Positions 1 through 10,061 of a stretch of 45,704 nucleotides of DNA are shown one piece after another (position 1 is the first letter of the stretch; each line of letters begins with the position of its first letter). The translations under genes and the position numbers were made by a program. Below the pieces are notes generated by a model. The model was not told the DNA's origin. It searched no databases and worked only from the letters and a program-made list of their open reading frames with translations. The DNA comes from Actinomycetes bacterium (GTDB lineage Bacteria > Actinomycetota > Acidimicrobiia > Acidimicrobiales > Microtrichaceae): NCBI GenBank assembly GCA_029782335.1, contig JAKOVA010000023.1, positions 1 to 45,704 on the forward strand. The letters run 5' to 3'.

Positions 1-26
1 CTGTGGCTCGCACGCATCGGAGCCGA

Positions 27-1391
27 TCACGAGCTCCCCGATCTGCCCGACGACACCGAGATCCCCGACTTTCCCGATCTGGACAGCTGAGGGAACCGCC
101 CGAGCCCGTAGCAGACAGCGGCGAACACCCCCGCTCCCGCGACGACGATGGCGCCCACCTCGAAGGGGAGGTGCAGCGCCGTCGGGACCACCGCTCCGAG
201 CACCCATGCAACCTGGAACCGCGACTCGAATCGGGCGAAGGATCTCCCCCGGTCGGCGTCGGGAGCGCTCCGTTGCACCAAGCTGTCGAACGCCTGCTTG
301 CCTGCGCCCGCGCCGACCGGCACCAGCAGGCTGACGATGGCGTAGGAGGCGAGCCCGCTGACGAGTGACGCCAGGATCCCGCCCGCGGCGCTGAGTGCGG
401 TGGCACCGAGAAGGATTCGTTCCTCGCTCAGCATGCTGCGAAGCCGCGGCGCGACGGCGGCGCCGACCATCCCGCCAGCCACTCCGAACACCACCACCAC
501 ACCGAAGTACCACCGCGGTGGCTCGGGAAGCGGCACCACATGAAGGCCGGGGAGGTAGCGCATGGCCTCGACGAGGTGTTGTCCCATGTTCTCGACCGCG
601 GAGCGCTGGGCGCCGCGTAGCTCGAAGGCGAGCAGGAAGGTGACGAACCCGACCATCGCCCGGAGGACGGCCATCGCCGACGCGGCGAGGACCACCGACG
701 CCCCCCGAAGTTCTGCCTCTTCAGCCGCTTCCGGCGGTCCCCCGGCGCGAGCCGGCGTCGGAATCCGGAGCGACGCGATCGACGCTGCGACAAACGTGGC
801 CGCGCACCCGGCGATGACGGCCGCGGGGCCGACGAAGAACAACACCCCGCCGGGTACCGCGCCGAGGGCCCCGGCAACCCCACCCAGGAGCTGAAGCTTC
901 GAGTTCGCTTCGATCAGTTCCCGGTCGTTGGGCACGACCGTCGGAACGACGGCGGCACGAGCGACCTGGTAGGTCTTGCCCAGGACCAGCATCACGAACG
1001 CGAGCGGGAACAACACCCAGCTGTCGTCGGCAACAGCCCAGACCATCAGCGTGGCGGTGATCGCCCGGAGCATCATCGAACCGATGACCACCGCCCGGTG
1101 TCCGCCGCGCACCCGGTCCATCGCCGGCCCGATGAGCGGGCCGACCACGGCGAAGGGTGCCATCGTCAGCACGAGGCCCAACAGCACCTTGTTGCGGCCC
1201 TCCGCGGGGTCGGTCTGGAAGAACAGCGACGTCGCGAGACCCAGCGCCAAGAGCGCCTCACCCGCAGCTCCGATCGCGTGGGTGAGGGCCAACCGGGCGA
1301 ACGGTGCGTCCCAGTCGACACGACCCGCCAACTCCGAGCCGCGCGCCACGAGTCCCGGACGGGCTCCGCTCGGAGGGCTCAGGTCGACCAC
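27..1391 (-). CDS. MFS transporter
   Basis: This is a 454-residue integral membrane protein with about twelve hydrophobic segments spread over its length. It has an MFS motif-A-like loop (DRVRGGHR) after the second or third helix. The hydrophilic stretch near residues 210-230 is the usual central loop between the two six-helix bundles. The family moves small solutes or drugs across the inner membrane by ion-coupled transport; nothing here identifies the substrate. The GTG start lies 4 bp after the Nudix stop, so it is probably the last gene of a ppk-Nudix-MFS operon. The C-terminus is Ser/Gly-rich and cytosolic. Confident as MFS, with no call on substrate or direction. Confidence 0.85.
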   Translation of the reverse strand: MVDLSPPSGARPGLVARGSELAGRVDWDAPFARLALTHAIGAAGEALLALGLATSLFFQTDPAEGRNKVLLGLVLTMAPFAVVGPLIGPAMDRVRGGHRAVVIGSMMLRAITATLMVWAVADDSWVLFPLAFVMLVLGKTYQVARAAVVPTVVPNDRELIEANSKLQLLGGVAGALGAVPGGVLFFVGPAAVIAGCAATFVAASIASLRIPTPARAGGPPEAAEEAELRGASVVLAASAMAVLRAMVGFVTFLLAFELRGAQRSAVENMGQHLVEAMRYLPGLHVVPLPEPPRWYFGVVVVFGVAGGMVGAAVAPRLRSMLSEERILLGATALSAAGGILASLVSGLASYAIVSLLVPVGAGAGKQAFDSLVQRSAPDADRGRSFARFESRFQVAWVLGAVVPTALHLPFEVGAIVVAGAGVFAAVCYGLGRFPQLSRSGKSGISVSSGRSGSS

Positions 1392-1395
1392 CGGG

Positions 1396-1844
1396 TCATG
1401 GTACGGACCGCGGCGGCGCCGCTCGTTCGTCCCTCCCGACCGCCGCGAGGGCCGCCGCGAGCACCTCTCGATCCGTGCGGTAGCTCAGCAGTCCCATCGC
1501 CTCTGGTGGGCCCAGCCACCGCAACTCGTCCACCTCGTCGTTCTCGCGGAACTCGCCGTCGATCACCGCCATCGTCCAGTAGTCGACCTGCTTCATTCGA
1601 CCGTTGTTGCCGTAACGGACCGACGGCAGCGCTGCGAGCAGCCGACACCGCAGCCCGGTCTCCTCCTCCACCTCCCGCAGCGCCGCAGCCTCGGACGATT
1701 CGCCGGCCTCGAGGTGGCCTTTCGGGAAGGACCAGTCGCGACGCCGGCCACGGTGGATGACGGCCACGGCCAGGGTGTCGCCCTCCCAGCGCAGCAGCAC
1801 GCCCCCCGCAGCGAGAACTTCACCTCCGGGACCAGTCGGTCGGC

Positions 1845-1848
<4 letters not shown>
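1396..1848 (-). CDS. Nudix hydrolase, MutT1-like
   Basis: This 150-residue single-domain protein has a full Nudix box, GHLEAGESSEAAALREVEEE followed by TG, matching Gx5Ex7REUxEExGU. The family hydrolyses nucleoside diphosphates linked to another group X, for example 8-oxo-dGTP or diadenosine polyphosphates, using metal held by the Nudix glutamates. I chose the GTG at 1848 because it overlaps the ppk stop as GTGA, a translational-coupling junction; the reading frame stays open further into ppk, but that extension is a shadow. In mycobacteria a MutT1 protein next to ppk carries Nudix plus histidine-phosphatase domains. Here only the Nudix half is present. The exact substrate is unknown. Confidence 0.88.
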
Positions 1849-3878
<2,030 letters not shown>

Positions 3879-3885
3879 CCGACGA

Positions 3886-3891
3886 AGGGTA
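3886..3891 (-). promoter_or_regulatory. -10 box of ppk (leaderless)
   Basis: On the minus strand TACCCT lies 7 nt before the ppk GTG, with no Shine-Dalgarno sequence between. This is the spacing expected if transcription starts at or near the start codon. No good -35 hexamer is visible. Confidence 0.45.
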
Positions 3892-3893
3892 CG

Positions 3894-4190
3894 TCAGCGC
3901 TCGCGTCCGGGGGGCGGCGGTGGGTCGATATCGAGCTCTGGCGGGTCCCATGCCAACAAGATGTTCTCTCGCTCGGCGTCGCGCTTCACCCGCTCACGAT
4001 TGCGCCGGAACTGCGGGTCGTGCGGCGGCAGCAACATCAACCGTGCCTGCATCCGGGCGTTGAACCCATCGACCACGCTGCGGTCGCCGAAGTCGCTGCG
4101 CAGTTCCCAATGGGGCGCAACCGGGCCGAGGTAGACGACCGTCACCGAGGCCTTGGGTGGTTCGTTCACCTGCGGATCAAGGTCGGACAT
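3894..4190 (-). CDS. hypothetical protein upstream of ppk
   Basis: This is a 98-residue soluble protein I do not recognise. It has no signal peptide or membrane segment. The C-terminus is proline-rich and acidic, then basic (DIDPPPPPGRER); the middle has a charged stretch with many Arg. The ATG at 4190 is preferred over a GTG two codons upstream because GGAG sits 5 nt before it. Its stop is 15 bp before the ppk start, and the ppk -10 box lies in that gap, so ppk may have its own promoter as well as read-through from here. A role linked to polyphosphate is only suggested by position. Confidence 0.6.
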   Translation of the reverse strand: MSDLDPQVNEPPKASVTVVYLGPVAPHWELRSDFGDRSVVDGFNARMQARLMLLPPHDPQFRRNRERVKRDAERENILLAWDPPELDIDPPPPPGRER

Positions 4191-4329
4191 GGTCACTCCG
4201 GGATCGGTTGCCCGACGGATACACCGTGGGCAGTTCGGGACGGGCGGCGTAGCCTACCGGGTAGCGGCTCGGGTCGTGATTCGGCGCTTCGCGTTACGAC
4301 CACGGAGTGTGACGCCCGCTACACACTGA

Positions 4330-4339
4330 GAGATATCTC
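4330..4339. promoter_or_regulatory. palindrome upstream of whiB
   Basis: GAGATATCTC is a perfect 10-bp palindrome in the 226-bp region between the small minus-strand gene and whiB. It is A+T-richer than its surroundings, so it may be part of a promoter or an operator. There is no functional evidence. Confidence 0.2.
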
Positions 4340-4416
4340 AGGGCCATTGCCGAGTTCTTACTCAGGAAGTGGAGGCTGCGATCGAGCCCACCGCAGAGCG
4401 GTGTGAGGAGGATGTG

Positions 4417-4683
4417 ATGGAAACCATCTGGATGGCGAACGGCAATTGCGCCGACAAGGCACCCGCCCTGTTCTTCCCATCCGACGGCGTCGGCGTCGAG
4501 ATCGCCAAGAAGGTGTGCGTCGACTGCCCGGTCAAGGTTCAGTGCCTTGAGTACGCGCTCGACCAACGAATCGACCACGGCGTGTGGGGCGGGACATCGG
4601 AACGCGAGCGACGCAGGATTCTCCGCGCACGGGCGGGTCGCCGACAGACCGACGTTCGCTCAGCAGCGGCACTCAGCCGCTGA
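4417..4683 (+). CDS. WhiB-family [4Fe-4S] regulator
   Basis: This 88-residue protein has the four WhiB cysteines: one in NGNC, then the cluster CVDCPVKVQC carrying three. The signature GVWGGTSERERRRI and a basic tail follow. WhiB proteins bind a [4Fe-4S] cluster and usually regulate transcription by contacting the principal sigma factor; they occur in Actinomycetota and their phages. A GTG at 4369 gives a longer frame, but GAGGAGG at 4405-4411 sits 5 nt before the ATG at 4417, which I take as the start. The C-terminus converges on tatA with 9 bp between. The subclass (WhiB1-5/7) is not clear from the sequence. Confidence 0.9.
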   Translation: METIWMANGNCADKAPALFFPSDGVGVEIAKKVCVDCPVKVQCLEYALDQRIDHGVWGGTSERERRRILRARAGRRQTDVRSAAALSR

Positions 4684-4692
4684 CGCGGCGCC

Positions 4693-4890
4693 TCAGGACT
4701 CGTCGGTCGAGGTTGATTCCGAAGCGCTGGCGGACTTTGCCTTCTCGTCTGCCTCGGCCGCACCTTCTTTGAGGCCCTGCTTGAATTCCCGTTGCGCGGA
4801 GCCAAGTGAGCGGGCCAACTTCGGGATCTGTGATCCCCCGAAGAGCACCAGCACCAGCGCTGCCACGATGAGCCATTCGTATCCCTGCAT
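4693..4890 (-). CDS. tatA: Sec-independent translocase protein TatA
   Basis: This 65-residue protein has the TatA layout. A short N-terminal membrane helix (GYEWLIVAALVLVLFGGSQI) is followed by the FG hinge, an amphipathic helix (PKLARSLGSAQREFKQGLKE) and an acidic, Ser-rich tail. TatA multimers form the pore of the twin-arginine pathway that exports folded proteins. The ATG at 4890 fits the family N-terminus, and TAGTCT lies 7 nt upstream (leaderless), so the longer open frame is not used. The gene is divergent from the cyclo-ligase; tatC is not in the window. TatB is the alternative, but the short length favours TatA. Confidence 0.88.
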   Translation of the reverse strand: MQGYEWLIVAALVLVLFGGSQIPKLARSLGSAQREFKQGLKEGAAEADEKAKSASASESTSTDES

Positions 4891-4897
4891 GCCCTGC

Positions 4898-4903
4898 AGA
4901 CTA
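4898..4903 (-). promoter_or_regulatory. -10 box of tatA (leaderless)
   Basis: TAGTCT on the minus strand is 7 nt before the tatA ATG, with no ribosome-binding site between. The same arrangement recurs across the window. Confidence 0.45.
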
Positions 4904-4944
4904 CCGGTGCAATCTGCGGTCTCAACGTCGCAGAGGTCACCGTG

Positions 4945-5589
4945 ATGAGCGACGACCCATTGCAGCAGAGCGCCGGAGCGGACCGCTCGGCGCAGCTCCG
5001 GGCGCAACTGCGCAGTCGGCGGCGTGGTCTCCCATGTGCCGAGGCCACCAAGGCCGCCGAGTCACTCATCGAGACGTGGGCCCGAACCATCACGACGGTC
5101 CCGGCTCACGTGGCCCTCTCGTTCGCTTCGGACGGGGAGATCGACCCGGCACCCCTCGCGGTGTGGCTCCGGGGTCAGGGGGCACTCACCTGGTATCCCG
5201 TCACACTCGGGCTCGACGCGTCGCCGCCGATGCGGTTCCGTTGCTGGGACGGCACCAGCACGCCGGTCGAGGGACGGTTCGGGATCCCGGTTCCGCCGAG
5301 TTCGACACTCCCAGACCGTGACGGAACTGAACTCGACATCGTGTGCGTGCCGCTCGTCGCGTTCGACGCACATGGTGAGCGCCTCGGGCGCGGGGCGGGC
5401 TACTACGACCGGACGTTCGCGGCGCGTTCGGCGGGAGCCTCGCCGCTGCTGGTCGGGCTCGGATACGACTTCCAGGAAGTGGATGCCCTCGATGCGGCAC
5501 CGTGGGACGTGCCGCTGGACCTGGTGCTGACGCCGACTCGGGCGCTCCGAGCAGACCGCTCGGGCGTCACGCCTTCAGGCGGACGCTGA
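4945..5589 (+). CDS. 5-formyltetrahydrofolate cyclo-ligase
   Basis: This 214-residue protein converts 5-formyl-THF and ATP to 5,10-methenyl-THF, ADP and phosphate, recycling a folate storage form. The diagnostic C-terminal motif GERLGRGAGYYDRTF (nucleotide- and metal-binding) is present. The N-terminal basic helix (LRAQLRSRRRGLP) and the VCVPLVAFD strand also match the family. Starts at GTG 4942 and ATG 4945 are adjacent; GAGG at 4933-4936 suits either. The last 15 bp overlap the 3' end of the convergent whiB gene. It joins metF, purN and purH as the folate-linked genes in this window. Confidence 0.92.
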   Translation: MSDDPLQQSAGADRSAQLRAQLRSRRRGLPCAEATKAAESLIETWARTITTVPAHVALSFASDGEIDPAPLAVWLRGQGALTWYPVTLGLDASPPMRFRCWDGTSTPVEGRFGIPVPPSSTLPDRDGTELDIVCVPLVAFDAHGERLGRGAGYYDRTFAARSAGASPLLVGLGYDFQEVDALDAAPWDVPLDLVLTPTRALRADRSGVTPSGGR

Positions 5590-5859
5590 ACGCTCGGCCG
5601 CGGCGGCGCGAGCCAGCGCTCGTTGACGACGGATGCGGCGCCGTTCCCGCTCGCTCAACCCGCCCCAGATTCCGAACTTCTCACCGTTCGCGAGGGCGTA
5701 CTCGAGGCACTCCTCGCGAACCACGCAGCCGCGGCACACAGCTTTGGCCTCCTTCGTGGAGGCACCGCGCTCGGGGAAGAACAGATCAGGATCGACGCCG
5801 AGGCAGTTCGCTTCCATCTGCCATGACGCCTCCTCCGGTTCGTTCTGCACCATCCCCAT
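5575..5859 (-). CDS. WhiB2/WhmD-like [4Fe-4S] regulator
   Basis: This 94-residue WhiB protein has four cysteines (EANC, then CRGCVVREEC) and the run ECLEYALANGEKFGIWGGLS, which closely resembles WhiB2/WhmD, the regulator tied to septation and cell division in mycobacteria. A basic Arg/Ala tail would contact DNA. The ATG at 5859 is chosen because GGAGG lies 5 nt upstream; the frame stays open further, but that part reads as noncoding. It is divergent from the macrodomain gene across 159 bp and converges on the cyclo-ligase with a 15-bp overlap of coding ends. The paralogue class is by resemblance only. Confidence 0.9.
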   Translation of the reverse strand: MGMVQNEPEEASWQMEANCLGVDPDLFFPERGASTKEAKAVCRGCVVREECLEYALANGEKFGIWGGLSERERRRIRRQRALARAAAAERSASA

Positions 5860-6018
5860 CACGACCTCCAGTTTCCCCACCCACCGCCTCGTCCCACGTC
5901 TCGCGGTTTCGACTCGAATTACAGCCCTGTGTTTCGGAAATAATGACCGCCCTTCCCTGGAAACGCAAGGGGAAACCTTGGTCACGGCCGTCGTCGAGGC
6001 CCTGATCGGAGCCGCAAC
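5860..6018. promoter_or_regulatory. divergent promoter region
   Basis: These 159 bp separate a whiB gene (minus) and the macrodomain gene (plus). They hold a relatively A+T-rich patch around 5915-5950 that probably contains both promoters. I cannot assign specific -10 or -35 boxes. The macrodomain gene has GGAG 7 nt before its ATG. Confidence 0.35.
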
Positions 6019-6528
6019 ATGGGTCAGCTCTCCGCGATCCGAACCGACATCACCACCCTCAAGGTCGACGCGATCGTGAACGCGGCGAACTCCTCACTGC
6101 TCGGAGGGGGTGGCGTCGATGGGGCGATCCATGCCGCGGCGGGCCCCCAACTCCTCGACGCCTGTCGACGCCTCGGCGGGTGCCGACCGGGGGACGCGAA
6201 GGCCACCGAGGGGTTCCGACTCCCCGCGACGTGGGTGATCCACACCGTCGGGCCCGTCTGGTCGGGAGGGTCCTCGGGTGAGGCAGCGACGCTCGCCTCC
6301 TGCTACCGGCGTTCCCTCGAGGTGGCCGACGAACTCGGTGCACGGTCGGTCGCCTTCCCGGCGATCTCCACCGGCGTCTACGGGTTTCCCAAGGACGCCG
6401 CCGCCGAGATTGCGGTGGAGACCGTGCGGCGCCGGGTCGAGGACCCCGATCGAGGAGACATCGACGTCGTCCTCGTCGCCTTCAGCGCTGCCGACCTCAC
6501 ACGCTACGAACGACTGCTCGCAGCCTGA
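6019..6528 (+). CDS. macrodomain ADP-ribose-binding protein
   Basis: This 169-residue stand-alone macrodomain is of the YmdB/Af1521 class, which binds ADP-ribose and usually removes O-acetyl groups or ADP-ribose from proteins. Key motifs are [20 protein letters not shown] (adenine/ribose site with the conserved Asn residues), IHAAAG, and the phosphate-binding loop [14 protein letters not shown]. The start has GGAG 7 nt upstream. It ends 22 bp before the convergent VWA gene. It is not beside an ADP-ribosyltransferase here, so its substrate is open. Confidence 0.92.
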   Translation: MGQLSAIRTDITTLKVDAIVNAANSSLLGGGGVDGAIHAAAGPQLLDACRRLGGCRPGDAKATEGFRLPATWVIHTVGPVWSGGSSGEAATLASCYRRSLEVADELGARSVAFPAISTGVYGFPKDAAAEIAVETVRRRVEDPDRGDIDVVLVAFSAADLTRYERLLAA

Positions 6529-6550
6529 GGGTCACGAACTCGTCGAGCGC

Positions 6551-8566
6551 TCAGCTCGCACGGCCGCGGAGCATCGACCGCTTGTGCTCGATGAAGTCGA
6601 CGAGCACGAAGTCCCCGAGGTTCTCCGGCGTGGTGAAGAAGGCGCGACCGCGGTTCAGCTCGGTCATTCGCTCCACGAAGCGCCGGAGCCCACGGTCTGC
6701 GTCGAGCATGAAGGTGTTGATCGTGATGCCTTCTCGGGTGCAACGGTTGACCTCACGCAGCGTCGCGTCGATGGTCTCCTGCGTGGGCGGATAGCTGAAC
6801 GACGGATCGCCGAAGCGGTCGATGTGTGCGGTCGGTTCACCGTCGGTGATCATGATGATCTGCTTGGTGCCGTGCTGACGGGCCAAGATCCGGCGGGCCA
6901 GCAGAAACCCGTGTTGCATGTTCGTGCCGTAGACGAAGTCCCAGCTGACCTCCGGGAGCTGAGAGGCCTGGAGTTCGCGGGCGACCTCGCTGAAGCCGAC
7001 GATGCCGAGAAAGTCCCGTGGGTACTGCATCGAGATGAGCGAATGCAGTGCCATCGCGACCTTCTTCGCGGGCAGGAAGTTCTCGCGCATCGGCATCGAC
7101 AACGACAGGTCGAGCATCAGCACGGTGGCCGAGCGAACCTGCTGCTCGGTCTGTTCGATCTCGAAATCCGACGCGTCGAGCCGCAGCGGGCCGCCGGCAC
7201 CTTCTGAAGCGCGCCGGCGGATCGCGTTCCGCACCGTGGTGCCGATGTCCAGATTGAACGGATCACCCCATTCGTAGGGCTTCGTCTCGAAGCTGCGCTC
7301 GTGGCCGACGCCCAACCGGGCGATGCGGTGACCGCCGGTCAGGTCCTTGTCGAGGCGGCGGAACAGCTCGGAGAGCGCGTTGCGGCCCAGCTTGCGGATG
7401 CCCGCCGGGGTCAGCTCCAGACGCCCCTCTCGATGTTCGATGAGACCCTGGTCCTCGAGCATCTTGGTGAGCTCCGCGAGGCGATCCAAGGAGTCCGCTG
7501 CGTCATCACCGAGGAGCTGACGGGCACGGTCGACGTCGACCTCGGCGAGCGCCGCCGGGTTCGTCGCACCGCGCAACAGATTCTCGAGCTGGTCGAGATC
7601 ACCGAGTTCTCCCATGAGCTGGGTGGCTTCGGCCAGGTCGAGCGGATCGACCCCGGAGAACTCGTAGCGCTGCGTCCATCCGGCGTCGGGGAACAGGTTT
7701 CGCAGGTGGTCGGAGAGTTGATCCATCTGCCAACGCAGGTCGAGATCCTCGAGCAGCTGATCCGACAACGCCTGGAGCTGCGCCCGCTGCTCGGGGGTCA
7801 TCGAGTTCATGAGCGACTGCAGGGCCGCCATCCGTTGCGCCATGACTTCGAGGAGCTCGTCGAGGCTCTCCGGCGATTCGGGGAACATGTCGCCGAATCG
7901 CTCCATGAAGCCGTCGAAGTCAGGAGTTTCGCCGGCGGCTCGCTGCTCGAGCATGCGATTCAGCTCGGCGAGCATGTCCTTCATCCGAGCGAGATCCTCG
8001 GCGGTCAGGTCGTTCATGGCGCCGACCATCTGCTCGAAGTGGCTCTTCATCACCTGACTGCGCAGTCGCTCCATCAGCTCCGCGAACCGCTCCGCAGCCT
8101 CCTGGGACGCAAAGTCGTAGCGCTCCAGCGAACGGACCTGCCCTGCGAGGTCCGGCGGGAGCATGTCGAGCTGGAGGTGGCGTTCGGCCGCCGCCGCCTC
8201 GGTGAGCTCCGCGCGACGCTCGTCGGCGGCGCTGCGGGCTTCGTCGACCATTTCGTCGATCGCTTCCCGCTCGGCGTCGACGACCTCGCGGAGCTCCCGA
8301 GCGATGTCGTCGTAGACGCCACCGAGGTCGTAACGGTCGAGCCGCTCCTGTCGTTGTCGCCGGAGCTCCTCGAGCATCTCGCGGAGGCCCTGGACGCGTT
8401 CACCGTTGCGGTCGTCGAAGCCCCGCTGCAGCATCCGCCGCAGCGCAGCGTTGAGGTCCCCGTGGTAGAGGAGCTCGTCGGTCAGCCGTTCGAGAACGTC
8501 GAACGCGTCGAGTTCGAACCCGCGTTGGGTGCCGTCCCAGGGGGAGTAACGGAACCGCGGCGCCAC
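6551..8566 (-). CDS. VWA-domain protein partnered with MoxR-like ATPase
   Basis: This is a 671-residue cytoplasmic protein. The first 470 residues are rich in Glu, Arg, Leu and Gln with likely coiled coils (around residues 55-130 and 165-270). The C-terminal 190 residues form a VWA domain with a full MIDAS: DLSLS at 486-490, a Thr near 548 in YGTNMQ, and the Asp of ITDGE at 575. Such proteins act with MoxR-type AAA+ ATPases as metal-dependent adaptors for assembling or remodelling target complexes. The GTG start lies 4 bp after the ATPase stop, so the two are co-transcribed. It resembles the VWA proteins paired with ChlI-like ATPases more than CoxE. The client is unknown. Confidence 0.85.
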   Translation of the reverse strand: MAPRFRYSPWDGTQRGFELDAFDVLERLTDELLYHGDLNAALRRMLQRGFDDRNGERVQGLREMLEELRRQRQERLDRYDLGGVYDDIARELREVVDAEREAIDEMVDEARSAADERRAELTEAAAAERHLQLDMLPPDLAGQVRSLERYDFASQEAAERFAELMERLRSQVMKSHFEQMVGAMNDLTAEDLARMKDMLAELNRMLEQRAAGETPDFDGFMERFGDMFPESPESLDELLEVMAQRMAALQSLMNSMTPEQRAQLQALSDQLLEDLDLRWQMDQLSDHLRNLFPDAGWTQRYEFSGVDPLDLAEATQLMGELGDLDQLENLLRGATNPAALAEVDVDRARQLLGDDAADSLDRLAELTKMLEDQGLIEHREGRLELTPAGIRKLGRNALSELFRRLDKDLTGGHRIARLGVGHERSFETKPYEWGDPFNLDIGTTVRNAIRRRASEGAGGPLRLDASDFEIEQTEQQVRSATVLMLDLSLSMPMRENFLPAKKVAMALHSLISMQYPRDFLGIVGFSEVARELQASQLPEVSWDFVYGTNMQHGFLLARRILARQHGTKQIIMITDGEPTAHIDRFGDPSFSYPPTQETIDATLREVNRCTREGITINTFMLDADRGLRRFVERMTELNRGRAFFTTPENLGDFVLVDFIEHKRSMLRGRAS

Positions 8567-8570
8567 GGGG

Positions 8571-9974
8571 TCACCCCCGAGCCCGGTACTGGGAACGCGC
8601 CCCGACGGCGTCCTTGTTGAGTCGTTTGGACAGGTGCAGGCCTTCGAGAATCAGTTCGACGGCGGAGGCGACCCGACCGGGGGAGCTCGGCTCACCGACG
8701 AGCTTCGTGACGACCTGTGCGAGCGCCGGCATGGACTCACAGAGCCCGACGTACGCCGCGGCCGGGACGTCCTCGCCGCATTCGACCGGTTGGCGACCGT
8801 CAAAGGACTCGACGATTCCCAGCAGTGACTCCGGTGGAACCACCTCACGGAAGACGTTGAGGACCGCGGAGCGGAGCAGGTGATCGAGGATCTGCCCCTC
8901 GCGTCCGTCCTCGAGGGCCTCGATCTCCACCTTGCCGGCGGTGGAAGCGGCGAGCGCTTCGAGGTCGCTGACGCGGGGCACCACCTCGCGTTCGCCCGCT
9001 CGCAGGGCCCGACGCATCGCGTTCGCGACCATCGTCTCCTGGTTCGAGACCGACAACCGAACCGACACGCCTGAGCGCTGGTTGATGTGGGCGCTGGCCC
9101 TCGCGAGGTGCGACATGGTGGCGATGATCCGCGTCATCGCCGCCGGCACGACCACGTCGATTCCTTCGCCGGTCGGCAGGGACGCCTCCTGTTCGATGAT
9201 CGCCACCTCGGTGTCGACCTCGAGCGGGTAGTGCGTGCGGATCTGGCTCCCGAAGCGATCTTTCAACGGGGTGATGAGACGCCCGCGGTTCGTGTAGTCC
9301 TCGGGGTTCGCCGAGGCCACGAGCAGGATGTCGAGCGGGAGTTGGATCTTGTAGCCGCGCACCTGGACGTCTCGCTCCTCGAGCACGTTCAGGAGGCCGA
9401 CCTGGATTCGTTCCGCGAGATCCGGCAGCTCGTTGATGGCGAAGATCCCGCGGTTGGTTCTCGGAACCAGGCCGTAGTGCAGCGTGAGTTCGTCGGAGAG
9501 GTAACGACCCTCCGCCACCTTGATGGGATCGACCTCCCCGATCAGATCCGCGATCGAGGTATCGGGCGTGGCCAACTTCTCGCCGAACCGGGCCGAGCGG
9601 TGCACCCACTCGATGCGCGTGTCGTCGCCGAGTTCCGCGACGAGCTCGCGGGCGTAGCGCGAGACCGGATGGAACGGGTCGTCGTTGATCTCGGAACCGG
9701 CGACGATCGGCGTCCACTCATCGAGGAGGTCGACCAGGCCGCGGATCATCCGGGTCTTCGCCTGGCCTCGTTCGCCGAGGAAGATGATGTCGTGGCCTGC
9801 GAGGAGGGCGTTCTCGAGTTGCGGGAGGACCGTCGACTCGTAGCCGAGCACACGGGGGAAGAGTGGTTCGCCGGCGATGATGCGGCGCACCGCGTTCGCC
9901 CGAAGTTCCGCTTTGACCGAACGCGAGACCCAACCTGATGCCCGCAGCTCGCCGATGGTCGTCACATTCGACAT
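8571..9974 (-). CDS. MoxR/ChlI-like AAA+ ATPase
   Basis: This is a 467-residue AAA+ protein. Walker A is GERGQAKTR (residues 67-75, with Lys73); a GEVDP loop lies near 147-150; Walker B is GIFAINELPDL (176-186); sensor 1 is in VASANPEDYTNRG. The insertion pattern fits the helix-2-insert clade that includes MoxR and magnesium chelatase subunit I. With 467 residues it is longer than standard MoxR, with an extra helical C-terminus. Members use ATP to drive VWA-mediated maturation of client complexes. There are no chlorophyll genes nearby, so magnesium chelation is unlikely. It is divergent from the GH2 gene and first in a two-gene operon with the VWA protein. Confidence 0.88.
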   Translation of the reverse strand: MSNVTTIGELRASGWVSRSVKAELRANAVRRIIAGEPLFPRVLGYESTVLPQLENALLAGHDIIFLGERGQAKTRMIRGLVDLLDEWTPIVAGSEINDDPFHPVSRYARELVAELGDDTRIEWVHRSARFGEKLATPDTSIADLIGEVDPIKVAEGRYLSDELTLHYGLVPRTNRGIFAINELPDLAERIQVGLLNVLEERDVQVRGYKIQLPLDILLVASANPEDYTNRGRLITPLKDRFGSQIRTHYPLEVDTEVAIIEQEASLPTGEGIDVVVPAAMTRIIATMSHLARASAHINQRSGVSVRLSVSNQETMVANAMRRALRAGEREVVPRVSDLEALAASTAGKVEIEALEDGREGQILDHLLRSAVLNVFREVVPPESLLGIVESFDGRQPVECGEDVPAAAYVGLCESMPALAQVVTKLVGEPSSPGRVASAVELILEGLHLSKRLNKDAVGARSQYRARG

Positions 9975-9980
9975 GGTCGG

Positions 9981-9986
9981 AGGCTA
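9981..9986 (-). promoter_or_regulatory. -10 box of the MoxR-like gene
   Basis: TAGCCT on the minus strand lies 6 nt before the ATG at 9974, with no ribosome-binding site between, so leaderless transcription is likely. Confidence 0.4.
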
Positions 9987-10046
9987 CCGCTCTGCACTTC
10001 GAGCCGGTCCGGGTTGACCCCACCACAGCAGGCGCCGGAGCGCCGA

Positions 10047-10052
10047 TAACGT
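10047..10052 (+). promoter_or_regulatory. -10 box of the GH2 gene
   Basis: TAACGT lies 9 nt before the ATG at 10062. Spacing is slightly longer than in the other leaderless candidates, and no Shine-Dalgarno sequence is present. Confidence 0.35.
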
Positions 10053-10061
10053 CGAGCGCCG

